Source: an uncultured Eubacteriales bacterium (lineage in GTDB: Bacteria > Bacillota > Clostridia > Christensenellales > Aristaeellaceae). Taken from it: a DNA stretch of 64,000 nt. The notes under the pieces are model-generated. The model did not search any database, was not told the origin of the DNA, and saw nothing but the letters and a program-made list of their open reading frames with translations. The position numbers and the translations under genes were made by a program. The first letter of the stretch is position 1; each line of letters begins with the position of its first letter. The DNA lies in contig CADBCY010000019.1 in the NCBI GenBank assembly GCA_902793325.1, forward strand, positions 1-64,000, written 5' to 3'. Below are positions 7,495 to 16,214 of this stretch, piece by piece.

Positions 7495-8675
7495 TGGACG
7501 CCTGGTTCCGGATTCATCCCGCCCTGGCGCTGGCATTGGCGGGACTGGCGGTCGTGGCGCTGGCGGCGGCGTGCGCGCTGCTGGTGGCGCGACAGGGCGA
7601 AAAGCGGCAGATGCGCGCGCTGAACCGGCTCCGGCGGGACGGCGAGCAGCGCGACCAGGCCATGCTGCGCATGGCGGAGAGCATGGGCGGCATGAGCCGG
7701 CAGATCGACAGCCTGTCCACGTCCATGGAGGCCAGGCAGGACCGGCTGCGCCGCACGCTGGACGAGCGCATGGAGCTGATGAACCAGGCCAACGAGCGCC
7801 GGCTGGAGCAGATGCGCGAGACGGTGTCCGAGAAGCTGGACGGGCGGCTCAGCGAATCCTTCCAAGCCATGAACCGCCAGCTGGCGGGCGTGCACCGCGG
7901 GCTCGGCGAAATGCGGGAGCTGGCCCTGGGCGTGGGCGATCTCACGCGGCTGCTCTCGGGCGTAAAGACCCGCGGCGTGTGGGGCGAGGTGCAGTTGCGC
8001 GCCCTGCTGGCGGAGCTGTTCGCCCCGGGGCAGTACGAGGAGAACGTCGCCATCCCCGCGGGCTCGCAGACGCGCGTGGAGTTCGCGCTGCGCATGCCGG
8101 CCTCGGGCGGCGAGGTGCTGCTGCCCATCGACTCCAAGTTCCCCAGGGAGGACTACCTGCGCCTGATCGAGGCCACGGAGTCCGGCGACGCCGAGGCCGC
8201 GGCTCGCTGCGCCGCCCAGTTGGAGCGCGCGGTGCTGGAGCAGGCGAAGCAGATCCACGGCAAGTACGTGCGCCCGCCCCAGACCACCGACTTCGCGGTG
8301 ATGTTCCTGCCCACGGAGAGCCTCTACGCCGAGGTCGCCCGCCGCGACGGGCTCATCCAGCGGATGCAGGAGAAGTACCGCGTGCTGGCCGCCGGGCCGG
8401 CCACGCTGTGCGCGCTGCTGACGAGCCTGCAGATGGGGCTGCGCACGCTGTCGCTGGAGAAGCGCAGCGGCGAGGTGCTGGGCATGCTGTCGGGCATGCG
8501 TCAGGACTTCGAGCGCTTCGACGAGTCCATACAGCGCATGCGGCAGCGGCTCGTTCAGGCCGAGGCGGAGCTGAATACGCTGGAGAACCGCGCGCGCAAG
8601 GCGGTGCGGGCCATCGACAGCGTAGGCAGCCTGGACGGGGACGCCCGCGCGGCGCTCCCGAAACAGGAGGATTGA
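7494..8675 (+). CDS. rmuC: DNA recombination protein RmuC
   Basis: A protein of 393 aa with an N-terminal membrane anchor (about residues 10-33), a long coiled-coil (about 45-145) and the conserved RmuC nuclease-like core (about 150-330). The core shows GVWGEVQLRALLAELF, LPIDSKFPREDY and YVRPPQTTDFAVMFLPTESLY, all family signatures. RmuC limits inversion at short inverted repeats and has a restriction-endonuclease-like fold; in Bacillota its partner is unknown. The start ATG shares a base with the proC stop. Its presence is notable because the window is rich in inverted repeats, but a link is only inference. Confidence 0.93.
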   Translation: MDAWFRIHPALALALAGLAVVALAAACALLVARQGEKRQMRALNRLRRDGEQRDQAMLRMAESMGGMSRQIDSLSTSMEARQDRLRRTLDERMELMNQANERRLEQMRETVSEKLDGRLSESFQAMNRQLAGVHRGLGEMRELALGVGDLTRLLSGVKTRGVWGEVQLRALLAELFAPGQYEENVAIPAGSQTRVEFALRMPASGGEVLLPIDSKFPREDYLRLIEATESGDAEAAARCAAQLERAVLEQAKQIHGKYVRPPQTTDFAVMFLPTESLYAEVARRDGLIQRMQEKYRVLAAGPATLCALLTSLQMGLRTLSLEKRSGEVLGMLSGMRQDFERFDESIQRMRQRLVQAEAELNTLENRARKAVRAIDSVGSLDGDARAALPKQED

Positions 8676-8814
8676 CGCCCCTGCCCGTGGCCTGCCGCGG
8701 GCGCGCGGGGGACGTGCCGGCGGCGCGCGTCATCCCCCCGGGGAACGCCGCGACGCGACCGAGGAGAACCCTGTCCGCCGGATCAGACATCAATTGTAAC
8801 AGGAGGTAATTGCC

Positions 8815-10296
8815 ATGCCCTGCACCACCCTGCTCGTCGGGAAGCGCGCTTCCTGCGACGGCTCCACCCTGATGGCCCGCAACGAGGACTGCGGTCCCAG
8901 CCGGTTCCTCGCCAAGACGGTGGAGGTCATACTGCCGGAACACCAGCCGCGGCATTACAAGCCGGTGCTGTCGAAGGCGGAGATCGACCTGCCGGACGAC
9001 CCCATGCGCTACACCCACTGCCGCAACGCCAAGACGGACGAGGGCATCTGGGGCGCGGCGGGCGTGAACGCCGCGAACGTGGCCATGACCGCCACCGAGA
9101 CCATCACCAGCAACGCGCGCGTCCAGGGCGGCGACCCGCTGCTGGTGGGCGACGGCATCGGCGAGGAGGACCTGGTCACGCTGGTGCTGCCCTACATCCG
9201 CAGCGCCCGGGAGGGCGTGCTGCGGCTGGGCGCGCTGCTGGAGGCCCACGGCACCTACGAGATGAACGGCATCGGCTTCCAGGACGCGGACGAGATCTGG
9301 TGGCTGGAGACGATCGGCGGGCACCACTGGTTCGCCCGGCGCGTGCCCGACGACTGCTATGCGATCGTGCCGAACCAGCAGGGCATCGACCGCTTCGACC
9401 TGGCGGACGCCTTCGGGGAGCGGCGCGCGCACCTGTGCTCCGCCGACCTCATCGACTTCATACTGGACAACCACCTGGACCTGACTGTCCGCGAGGGCGA
9501 TCCCCGCGCGGCGCTGCTCCGCGAGACCGCCTTCGACGCCCGCGCCGCCTTCGGCAGCCACGACGACGCCGACCGCGTCTACAACACGCCCCGCGCCTGG
9601 TTCATGGCCCGCGCGCTGAGCCCGAACGCCTTCCGCTGGGACGGTCCCGACGCCGACTACACGCCGGAGTCCGACGACATCCCCTGGTGCCTCGCGCCTG
9701 CGCGCAGGATCACCGTGGAGGACGTGAAGTACGCGCTGTCCGGCCACTACCAGGGCACGCCCTTCGATCCCTACGCCCGTCACGGCGATCCCGCCCGCCG
9801 CGGCAGCTACCGGCCCATCGGCATCAACCGCAACAACGTGCTGGTGCTCACCCAGCTGCGCCCCGGCGTGCCCGCGGGCATCGCGGCGGTGGAATGGGTC
9901 GCGCTGGCCTCCAACGCCTTCAACGAGATGGTGCCCTTCTACCCCAACGTGAACGCGGTTCCCGCCTACCTGCAGTGCCGGCAGGACAGGGTGACCACCG
10001 ACGCGCTGTACTGGTCCAGCCGCCTGATCGGCGCGCTGGCCGACGCGCACTATCCCCGCTGCGCCAGCGCCGTGGAGCGCTACCAGAAGGCGATGCAGAA
10101 CGCGGCGCACCGGCTGCTGAAGGCGTTTGACGCCCGGGCCGCCGCGCTGGAAGGGCCGGCGCTGACGGCGTTTCTGGAGGAATGCAACCAGAAGCTGGCC
10201 GACGAGGCCCGCGCGCTCACCGACGACGCGCTCGCCAAGGTGCTGTACGAGGCGAGCCTGGGCATGAAGAACGCCTTCGCCCGCGGCGACGCATAG
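8815..10296 (+). CDS. C69-family dipeptidase
   Basis: A protein of 493 aa starting MPCTTLLVGK, with the conserved N-terminal nucleophile Cys3 and the following DGSTLMARNEDCG motif of peptidase family C69 (PepD/dipeptidase A). These are N-terminal nucleophile hydrolases that cleave a broad range of dipeptides. No signal peptide is present, so it is cytoplasmic. SD AGGAGGT lies 9 bp from the ATG. A classic terminator follows at 10311. The 139 bp between rmuC and this gene contain no hairpin I trust and no clear -35/-10 pair, so read-through from the proC transcript is possible. Confidence 0.9.
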   Translation: MPCTTLLVGKRASCDGSTLMARNEDCGPSRFLAKTVEVILPEHQPRHYKPVLSKAEIDLPDDPMRYTHCRNAKTDEGIWGAAGVNAANVAMTATETITSNARVQGGDPLLVGDGIGEEDLVTLVLPYIRSAREGVLRLGALLEAHGTYEMNGIGFQDADEIWWLETIGGHHWFARRVPDDCYAIVPNQQGIDRFDLADAFGERRAHLCSADLIDFILDNHLDLTVREGDPRAALLRETAFDARAAFGSHDDADRVYNTPRAWFMARALSPNAFRWDGPDADYTPESDDIPWCLAPARRITVEDVKYALSGHYQGTPFDPYARHGDPARRGSYRPIGINRNNVLVLTQLRPGVPAGIAAVEWVALASNAFNEMVPFYPNVNAVPAYLQCRQDRVTTDALYWSSRLIGALADAHYPRCASAVERYQKAMQNAAHRLLKAFDARAAALEGPALTAFLEECNQKLADEARALTDDALAKVLYEASLGMKNAFARGDA

Positions 10297-10310
10297 CCGG
10301 ATGCTTGACA

Positions 10311-10357
10311 AAGCCCGTAACCGCGGGGGAGAAGAATCCTCCCTTGGTTACGGGCTT
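10311..10357 (+). terminator. Terminator of the C69 dipeptidase gene
   Basis: AAGCCCGTAACC (10311-10322) and GGTTACGGGCTT (10346-10357) pair perfectly around an inner GGGGGAG-loop-CTCCC hairpin, then TTTTG. Confidence 0.85.
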
Positions 10358-10381
10358 TTGTGCGGCTTAGCGGAATACGAC

Positions 10382-10418
10382 GCCGCCCCGGCCGGATCAC
10401 CGATCCGGCCGGGGCGGC
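10382..10418 (-). terminator. Terminator of the sugar operon
   Basis: A 17-bp perfect stem, GCCGCCCCGGCCGGATC (10382-10398) and its complement (10102-type arm at 10402-10418), with a 3-base loop. It lies 15 bp past the stop of the lyxose-isomerase gene on the minus strand. It could serve both strands, since the C69 gene converges here. Confidence 0.7.
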
Positions 10419-10432
10419 TGTCTGTGCGGGGA

Positions 10433-11119
10433 TCAATCCTTCGCCGGGGGATACTCGTTGCAGAGCAGGCGATACGCGGGCTCGTCCTCCTCGATGGTCG
10501 GGAAGCGGCCCTGGACCTGCTCGAAGCGGTTGTCCGTGTTGTCGTCGTTGCACATGGACACCTCGCCGATGATGGCGTAGCCCGTGCCCGGCTGGATGGT
10601 GAACTCGTGGTAGTAGTAGGGGTACAGGCTCAGGCTCTGGCCCGGCTTCAGGATGATGTCGGAGCCGCAGGGCACCGTGTACTCGCGGCCGTCCGAGAAG
10701 ATCTTCACGTCGGACTCGCGGTCCACTTCCTCGTTCTTGTCGGCGTTCCACAGCCGGAACACCAGGTTGCCGCCGCCGCGGTTGATGATGTCCTCCATCT
10801 TGTGCCAGTGGAAGTGGTTGGGCGATACCTGCCCCTCCTTCAGCATCATGATCTTCTCGGCGTAGGTCTTGGTGTACTTGGGGTTGTGGACGTTGCCGTT
10901 GCGCAGCGTGATCAGGTACAGGCCCTTGGTGTCGAAGTGGCCCTCGCCGTAGTCGGTGATGTCCCAGCCCAGGGCGTTGTCACGGACCTCGTCGTACTCG
11001 TGGCCCTTCTCCTGCCACTCCTCGGGGGTGAAGCTGAGGAAGGGGGGCAGCTCGAAGCGGTGCTCCTTCAGGATCGCCTCGAATTCCTTGATGCACTTGT
11101 TGACTTCGGAACGCTTCAT
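10433..11119 (-). CDS. D-lyxose/D-mannose isomerase-type cupin enzyme
   Basis: A protein of 228 aa of the cupin-fold D-lyxose isomerase family (DUF1498, YdaE type). The metal-binding cupin signature is visible: HFHWHKMEDI (about residues 99-108) gives the two His and Glu ligands, and YYYHEFTIQPG gives the last His. Such enzymes convert D-lyxose to D-xylulose and D-mannose to D-fructose. It is the last gene of a five-gene operon, so ketose produced here would be the substrate of the PfkB kinase and phosphosugar epimerases encoded upstream. Start ATG at 11119 behind AAAGGAG. Which aldose it uses in vivo is inference. Confidence 0.85.
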   Translation of the reverse strand: MKRSEVNKCIKEFEAILKEHRFELPPFLSFTPEEWQEKGHEYDEVRDNALGWDITDYGEGHFDTKGLYLITLRNGNVHNPKYTKTYAEKIMMLKEGQVSPNHFHWHKMEDIINRGGGNLVFRLWNADKNEEVDRESDVKIFSDGREYTVPCGSDIILKPGQSLSLYPYYYHEFTIQPGTGYAIIGEVSMCNDDNTDNRFEQVQGRFPTIEEDEPAYRLLCNEYPPAKD

Positions 11120-11169
11120 GTTGTATGATCTCTCCTTTTTGATATGATGGTTTGATAGGATGGCGGTCG

Positions 11170-12222
11170 TTATCCGAACGTCTTTCTGAATGCCGCGAGG
11201 GCGGCGTCGATCTCCGCCTGCCCGTCGAGCACGGTGAAGGTGAGCACGTTGGTTTCGCTGGCGAAGGGCGGCAGGCGGTGCACGGTGCCGCGTTCCTCGT
11301 GGTACGGGCGGCCGTACACGCTGGAGTTGGCCGGCTCCAGGCCGATCACGTAGTCGCCCGAGGCCGTGGACTTCCACTCCATAAAGCAGGGCAGGTAGCG
11401 GGTGTTCCAGCGGATCGCGAAGCCCAGGCCCAGCGCCTCGTTTACCGCGATGGCGCAGGTGTCGCCGTCGGCGTCGACCTTCAGGTCGTGGATGAACACG
11501 TACTCCGGCTCGTTGTCCTTCGGCGGGTCCATGCGGTCGTATTCGCCCTCGTGGCCCTCGGCCTCGGCGTCCCGGGGCGTGACGCGACGGGTGGGCAGGT
11601 ACAGCCGCAGGTTCTCGTCCAGGAAGGGCCAGCCCAGGTTGATGTGGTACAGCAGCATCAGCGGCTCGTCCCGGTAGCCCTGGTTCTGGAACACGTCGGT
11701 GACGGTGACGGTCTTTTCGCCGTACACCGTGTCGATGCTGCGGCGCAGCACCATGTTCTCGCCGAACAGCGCCGCCTCGCGCATTTCGCCGCGGGCCGTC
11801 AGGTGGTAGCCGTCCTCCGCCCAGTAGGCGTCGGCGCCCAGGTGCTCGGCGGGGGTGGTGCGCATGCGGCCGTGCATGGGGTAGTCCACGCCGTCCACGT
11901 TGCACGGCGCGCAGATGCTCTCCACGCCGCAGGTGAAGAACATGCCGCCCATGATGCTGCGGATGGCCTCCGGGCCGGCGGTGTCGTAGGGGTTGCGGCC
12001 CTGCAGGCCGGGCTTCGACAGGAAGCTGAAGTTGACGCCCCTGTAGGACAGCTCGCCCACGTCCAGGCACTTGTCCGCCAGGATCTTGTAGCTCAGCGGG
12101 CCGTTCTTGACCTCCCAGGCCTTCATGCCCGCGCTGCGGCCCTCGGCATAGGTGAACGGGCGGATGTAGGCCGCCTGCTGCATGGAGCCGACGTATTTCA
12201 TCATCTCGGATGCTCTGCTCAT
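11170..12222 (-). CDS. DUF4432 aldose-1-epimerase-like protein
   Basis: A protein of 350 aa belonging to the DUF4432 family, a galactose-mutarotase-fold group. GVNFSFLSKPGLQGRN, FTCGVESICAP and MHGRMRTTPAE are typical conserved runs, with His residues placed as in mutarotases. Family members occur in sugar catabolic operons and are thought to interconvert anomers or carry an epimerase role; no reaction is settled. SD GGAGGCG precedes ATG at 12222. It lies 13 bp after the hexuloisomerase gene and 50 bp before the lyxose isomerase gene, so the two isomerisation steps are probably made together. Confidence 0.82.
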   Translation of the reverse strand: MSRASEMMKYVGSMQQAAYIRPFTYAEGRSAGMKAWEVKNGPLSYKILADKCLDVGELSYRGVNFSFLSKPGLQGRNPYDTAGPEAIRSIMGGMFFTCGVESICAPCNVDGVDYPMHGRMRTTPAEHLGADAYWAEDGYHLTARGEMREAALFGENMVLRRSIDTVYGEKTVTVTDVFQNQGYRDEPLMLLYHINLGWPFLDENLRLYLPTRRVTPRDAEAEGHEGEYDRMDPPKDNEPEYVFIHDLKVDADGDTCAIAVNEALGLGFAIRWNTRYLPCFMEWKSTASGDYVIGLEPANSSVYGRPYHEERGTVHRLPPFASETNVLTFTVLDGQAEIDAALAAFRKTFG

Positions 12223-12235
12223 GGGTTCGCCTCCG

Positions 12236-12808
12236 TCATTCCAGGTTCGCGTGGTAGCGCCACAGCCCCTTCATGTCCAACTGCTTCTCCTCGATAATCA
12301 GCTTCGCCAGCACGTCGCCCAGCAGCAGCACGCTCTGCTCGAACAGGCTCGTCATCGGCTGGCAGGAGTCGATCTCGTCCTCCAGGTAGAACTTGGTGCG
12401 CACGGGAATGCGAACCATGAAGTCCGCGATGTCCTTCATCTCGCTGTTGGGGTTCGAGCCGACGTGCACGATGGTGCAGTCCGCGGCGGCGCGGGCCTTC
12501 CTGGCAATGCCCAGCGGGAACAGCGACCCGCCGGAGCCGGAGCCCACGATCAGCAGATCGTCCTTCTTGATGGCGGGCTCGGTGATCTCGCCCACGTAGT
12601 GTGCCTTCACGCCCAGGTGCGCCAGGCGCTTGCACACGCACTGCAGCGCCAGCATCACCCGGCCCACGCCCACGAAAAACACCTGGTCGGCCTTCAGGAT
12701 CTCGTCCTTCAGCCGCTCGAGCTGGGCGGGGTCCACGCTGGCCAGCGTGCGCTCCAGCTCCTGCGTCACGTCCGCGCACGCCTTCCTGTATTCCTCGGCA
12801 AATGTCAT
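12236..12808 (-). CDS. SIS-domain 6-phospho-3-hexuloisomerase-like protein
   Basis: A protein of 190 aa with one SIS (sugar isomerase) domain. VFFVGVGRVMLAL and LLIVGSGSGGS carry the Gly/Ser phosphate-binding loops, in the layout of 6-phospho-3-hexuloisomerase (PHI/HxlB), which interconverts 3-hexulose-6-phosphate and fructose-6-phosphate. The start is ATG at 12808, overlapping the stop of the upstream epimerase gene as ATGA. Classic PHI partners with hexulose-6-phosphate synthase, which is absent here; the adjacent enzyme is of the ribulose-phosphate epimerase type instead. A related role on another ketose phosphate is therefore likely. The family is sure, the substrate is not. Confidence 0.8.
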   Translation of the reverse strand: MTFAEEYRKACADVTQELERTLASVDPAQLERLKDEILKADQVFFVGVGRVMLALQCVCKRLAHLGVKAHYVGEITEPAIKKDDLLIVGSGSGGSLFPLGIARKARAAADCTIVHVGSNPNSEMKDIADFMVRIPVRTKFYLEDEIDSCQPMTSLFEQSVLLLGDVLAKLIIEEKQLDMKGLWRYHANLE

Positions 12809-13515
12809 TTCGCTTCCTCCGTCGCATTCAGTACCCTGTCCCGCAGCGCCCACAGCCTGTCGAAGCTGCCGGGCAGGTCGTCCCGGCTGAGGCAGGTGCT
12901 GCCGGTGACGAAGATGTCCGCCGCGCCGCCGCCCCAGTCCTCGATGTTCTTCGGGGAGATGCGGCCGTCCAGCTCGATCTTCGTGTCCAGCCCGCGGCGG
13001 TCGATCATCTCCCGCAGTTCGCGGATCTTCCTGTCCGCGTAGGTCACCTGCTTTTCCCCCTTCACGAAGGCGTAGCCGGGGTTAATCAGCATCAGCAGCA
13101 CCGTGTCGCACTTCTCCAGCACGTAGTCCAGCGCGCTCAGCGGCGTCGCGGGCTTCAGCGCCACGCCCGCGCGCACGCCCCTGGCGTGGATGCGGTTCAG
13201 CATGCCGTCCACGTGGGGCTGGGTCTCGCCGTGGAACACGATCTGCTGCACGCCGATGTCCAGCAGCTCGTCCACGAAGTAATCCTGCGCCGTGACCATC
13301 ACGTGGCAGTCGAAGGCGAGGTCGGTCCTGGCGCGCAGCTGGCGCACGGTATCCAGGCCCAGGGGCATGCTGGGGCTGAAGTGGCCGTCGAGGATGTCCA
13401 CGTGGAGCATCTTCACGCCGCACTGTTTCACCACCCGCGCCTGCTGCTCCAGGTTGCACATGTCCAGGCAGATGAGGGAGGGGGAGATGATGCACTTTTC
13501 ATTCCAGATCGACAT
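12805..13515 (-). CDS. Ribulose-phosphate 3-epimerase family protein (possible allulose-6-phosphate epimerase)
   Basis: A protein of 236 aa with the TIM-barrel motifs of the RPE family. SPSLICLDM opens strand 1, HVDILDGHFSPSMPLG gives the metal-binding His/Asp pair, DCHVMV gives the next ligands, and ELDGRISPKN takes the place of the usual V-D-G-G region. The insertion pattern and sugar-operon context are closer to AlsE (D-allulose-6-phosphate 3-epimerase) than to housekeeping Rpe. It would isomerise a ketose phosphate at C3. It starts 3 bp after the kinase stop and overlaps the next gene, so it is tightly coupled to both. Alternative: a second pentulose-phosphate epimerase. Confidence 0.83.
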   Translation of the reverse strand: MSIWNEKCIISPSLICLDMCNLEQQARVVKQCGVKMLHVDILDGHFSPSMPLGLDTVRQLRARTDLAFDCHVMVTAQDYFVDELLDIGVQQIVFHGETQPHVDGMLNRIHARGVRAGVALKPATPLSALDYVLEKCDTVLLMLINPGYAFVKGEKQVTYADRKIRELREMIDRRGLDTKIELDGRISPKNIEDWGGGAADIFVTGSTCLSRDDLPGSFDRLWALRDRVLNATEEAK

Positions 13516-13518
13516 ACG

Positions 13519-14463
13519 CTATTTCTCACTTTCCAGATAGGCTTCGATTTGCGCGCGCGTGGGGATGGACGCGATGGCGCCCTTGCTCTGCACGCAGATG
13601 CAGCCGGACACGTTGCCGTATTCCAGGGCGTCGCGGAGGATGTCCTCCGTCAGGTCCGAGGCCCTCTCCACGCCCGACAGCCGGAGCTTTGCAAGGAACG
13701 CGCCCCAGAAGGCGTCGCCCGCGCCGGTGGCGTCCACGGCCTTCACCCGGCGGCCCGGCACGTCGAACGTGCCGCCGCGGAAGTAGGCGCGCGCGCCGTT
13801 GGCACCCAGGGTCTGCACCACCAGGGCGATGTCGTGCTCCGCCATCAGCGCCGGGATGGCCGCCTCGCCGCCCACCATGCCGACCTCCTCCTCGGAGATC
13901 TTCAGCAGGTCCACCCAGGGCAGTATGTCCGTCACCGCGCGGGTGCAGGCGTCCACGTCGTCGTTCCACATGAGGTTGCGGTAGTTCACGTCGAAGCTGA
14001 CCAGCTTGCCCTTCTCGTGACCCAGCCGCAGCGCCCGCGCCGTGGCCGCCGCCACCGGCTGCGCCGACAGCGAGCAGGACCCGGCGTGCACGATGGCGGC
14101 GTCCTCGATGTCCGCCTCCCGCACGTCCTCCTCCTTCAGCATCATGTCCGCGCCGGGCTTTCGGGCGAAGGTGAACCGCCGCTCGCCGTTGTCGGCCAGC
14201 GTCACGAAGGCCATGGTGGTGATGGCCTCGCGGCACAGCTCCGGGCAGGCGGCCTTCACGCCGCACTCCGCCAGGGTGTCCATCAGGAAGCGGCCGAAGT
14301 CGTCGTCGCCCACCTTGCAGCACATGGCGGCGCTCAGGCCGTTTCGGGTGACGGCGATGGCCACGTTGGCCGGCGCGCCGCCCGCCTTGCGGATGTAGCT
14401 GGCCGGTTCGCTGCCGGGGATGAAGTCGATGACCATTTCGCCAATGCTGTACAGATCCATCAT
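13519..14463 (-). CDS. PfkB-family sugar kinase
   Basis: A protein of 314 aa of the ribokinase/PfkB family. It has the N-terminal GG switch (RKAGGAPANVAIA, about residues 26-38) and the C-terminal signature DATGAGDAFWGAF with the catalytic Asp and anion hole. It would phosphorylate a ketose such as fructose, tagatose or allulose with ATP, creating the substrate of the downstream epimerase and SIS isomerase. ATG at 14463 is chosen because AAAGGAG sits 7 bases before it; the GTG two codons earlier is too close to that SD. It is the first gene of the operon and follows a near-consensus promoter. Confidence 0.88.
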   Translation of the reverse strand: MMDLYSIGEMVIDFIPGSEPASYIRKAGGAPANVAIAVTRNGLSAAMCCKVGDDDFGRFLMDTLAECGVKAACPELCREAITTMAFVTLADNGERRFTFARKPGADMMLKEEDVREADIEDAAIVHAGSCSLSAQPVAAATARALRLGHEKGKLVSFDVNYRNLMWNDDVDACTRAVTDILPWVDLLKISEEEVGMVGGEAAIPALMAEHDIALVVQTLGANGARAYFRGGTFDVPGRRVKAVDATGAGDAFWGAFLAKLRLSGVERASDLTEDILRDALEYGNVSGCICVQSKGAIASIPTRAQIEAYLESEK

Positions 14464-14519
14464 GCGCACGCTCCTTTGCCCCGGGGCGGGGAGGTATATT
14501 AAAGACTTAACGACAACTT

Positions 14520-14548
14520 ATTATATCATGTCCTATGACCGATTTCAA
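14520..14548 (-). promoter_or_regulatory. Promoter of the sugar operon
   Basis: On the minus strand TTGAAA (14548-14543), a 17-bp spacer and TATAAT (14525-14520), about 57 bp before the kinase start. It lies back to back with the MFS promoter at 14606. I see no obvious operator palindrome between them. Confidence 0.75.
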
Positions 14549-14605
14549 CACCGCGCGGGGAGAAAGTTTGCCGGCCGGGGACGCTTTTCCCGAACGGGGC
14601 GGGAA

Positions 14606-14634
14606 TTGACAAACCCCGGCGGACGTGCTAGGAT
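14606..14634 (+). promoter_or_regulatory. Promoter of the MFS permease gene
   Basis: TTGACA (14606-14611), a 17-bp spacer and TAGGAT (14629-14634). It diverges from the sugar-operon promoter about 60 bp away, so one regulator could control both. Confidence 0.68.
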
Positions 14635-14701
14635 GGGCCATGGATCCGGCCCGAAACGGGGAAGTGCACGACCCCGGATCCTCGAACAGGAGGACATGCC
14701 C

Positions 14702-15892
14702 ATGGCTGCGCGCCCCAATTACCGCCGCACGCTGATCGCCTGCTACCTGGGCTACATCACCCAGGCCATTTCCGCCAACTTCGCGCCGCTGCTGTTCCTC
14801 ACCTTCCGGGGGAGCTACGGCATCCCGCTGGAGAAGCTGACGCTGATCCCGTCGCTGTACTTCCTCACCCAGCTCGTGGTGGACCTGGCCTCCGCGAAGT
14901 TCGTGGACCGGGTCGGCTACCGCGCCTGCGTGGTGGCGGCGGAGGCGGTGTCCGCGGCGGGGCTGGCGGGGCTGGCGTTCCTGCCGGACCTGCTGCCCGA
15001 TCCCTTCGCGGGCATCCTGATCTCCGTGGTGGTGTACGCCGTGGGCAGCGGCCTGCTGGAGGTACTGGTCAGCCCCATCGTGGAGGCCTGCCCCTTCGAC
15101 AACAAGGCCGGCGTCATGAGCCTGCTGCACTCGTTCTACTGCTGGGGCTGCGTGGGCGTGATCCTGGGCTCCACGCTGTTCTTCGCGCTCTTCGGCATCG
15201 CGCACTGGCGGGTGCTCGCCTGCCTGTGGGCCGTGGTGCCGCTGGCGAACCTGTTCAACTTCGCGACCTGCCCCATCGAGCGGCTGGTGGAGGAGGGCGA
15301 GGGCATGTCCCTCGGGCAGTTGCTGCGCACGCCCCTCTTCTGGCTGCTGGCGCTTTTGATGATGTGCGCCGGCGCGTCGGAGCTGAGCATGAGCCAGTGG
15401 GCCTCGGCGTTCACCGAGTCCGCGCTGGGCGTGAGCAAGACCCTGGGCGACCTGGCCGGGCCGCTGATGTTCGCGGTGCTGATGGGCCTGAGCCGCGTGT
15501 TCTACGGGAAGTTCAGCGAAAAGGTGGACCTGATGCGCTTCATGCTGGTCAGCGGCGCGCTGTGCGTGGGTTGCTACCTGCTGGCGGGGCTGTCCCGCGC
15601 GCCCGCGCTGGGGCTGGCGGGCTGCGCGCTGTGCGGCCTGAGCGTGGGCATCATGTGGCCGGGCACGTTCAGCATCGCCGCCCGCGTCTGCCGCACCGGC
15701 GGCACCGCCATGTTCGCGCTGCTGGCGCTGGCAGGCGACCTCGGCGGCTCCCTGGGCCCGACGGTGGTGGGCGTGTTCTCCGGCCTGGCGGGCGACGACC
15801 TGCGGCTGGGCCTGCTGGCGGCCGTCGTCTTCCCGGCGCTGCTGATCGCCGGCCTGCTGCGCCTGTGGCGAAGGCGGGCGACGAAGGCGTGA
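14702..15892 (+). CDS. Major facilitator superfamily transporter
   Basis: A protein of 396 aa with about 12 hydrophobic helices and typical MFS loops. A charged motif-A-like loop (DRVGYRACV) follows helix 2. The central loop (about residues 190-205, CPIERLVEEGEG) divides the two halves. It lies in the inner membrane. The second half, with SLGPTVVGVFSGL and GIMWPGTFSIAAR, resembles sugar porters of the FucP or GGP kind. It is divergently transcribed from a sugar-catabolic operon and is therefore a candidate importer for that sugar, which is inference. ATG at 14702 is preferred since AGGAGG lies 8 bases before it; an ATG two codons earlier is too close. Confidence 0.85.
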   Translation: MAARPNYRRTLIACYLGYITQAISANFAPLLFLTFRGSYGIPLEKLTLIPSLYFLTQLVVDLASAKFVDRVGYRACVVAAEAVSAAGLAGLAFLPDLLPDPFAGILISVVVYAVGSGLLEVLVSPIVEACPFDNKAGVMSLLHSFYCWGCVGVILGSTLFFALFGIAHWRVLACLWAVVPLANLFNFATCPIERLVEEGEGMSLGQLLRTPLFWLLALLMMCAGASELSMSQWASAFTESALGVSKTLGDLAGPLMFAVLMGLSRVFYGKFSEKVDLMRFMLVSGALCVGCYLLAGLSRAPALGLAGCALCGLSVGIMWPGTFSIAARVCRTGGTAMFALLALAGDLGGSLGPTVVGVFSGLAGDDLRLGLLAAVVFPALLIAGLLRLWRRRATKA

Positions 15893-16123
15893 ATGCGCCC
15901 GGCCGACAGGGCGGCCGACGGGCGCGAGGTGTCGTTTCCGTGGCAAAACTGGAAACAAAAATGAGAATTCATATTCAGTTGATATAGGCTTGCTATCATA
16001 CGCTTACAGGGCAGGGATGTTCCGGATGGGTCAGGTTCTCCTCAACCTTCTCCCCCCTTCCGATCCCGCGGCGCGCCCTCCCCTTCAGCGCGTCGCCCGG
16101 AACAGCCCCTGCCTTTTCTTTTG
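15893..16123. other. Intergenic region without a recognised gene
   Basis: This is the 230 bp between the MFS stop and the promoter of the lipid kinase gene. I see no open frame with a ribosome binding site and no strong hairpin. A poly-AT patch (about 15950-15985) interrupts the otherwise GC-rich sequence. Confidence 0.5.
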
Positions 16124-16152
16124 TTGTGTTGCGCGCGCGGACGTGTTATAAT
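16124..16152 (+). promoter_or_regulatory. Promoter of the lipid kinase/YdcF pair
   Basis: TATAAT at 16147-16152 with a weak -35 TTGTGT (16124-16129), 17-bp spacer. The gene starts at 16215 after GGGGGAGGGGAAGG. Confidence 0.6.
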
Positions 16153-16214
16153 AACAGGCGGACACGGCGACGTTCGCCCTGTCAGGGGTTTACCCGCGGG
16201 GGAGGGGAAGGCTC

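Noticed and set aside
12805-13515. Hexulose-6-phosphate synthase as the PHI partner
   Set aside because: The motifs (SPSLICLDM, HVDILDGHF) are those of ribulose-phosphate/allulose-phosphate epimerases, not the OMP decarboxylase-like HPS.
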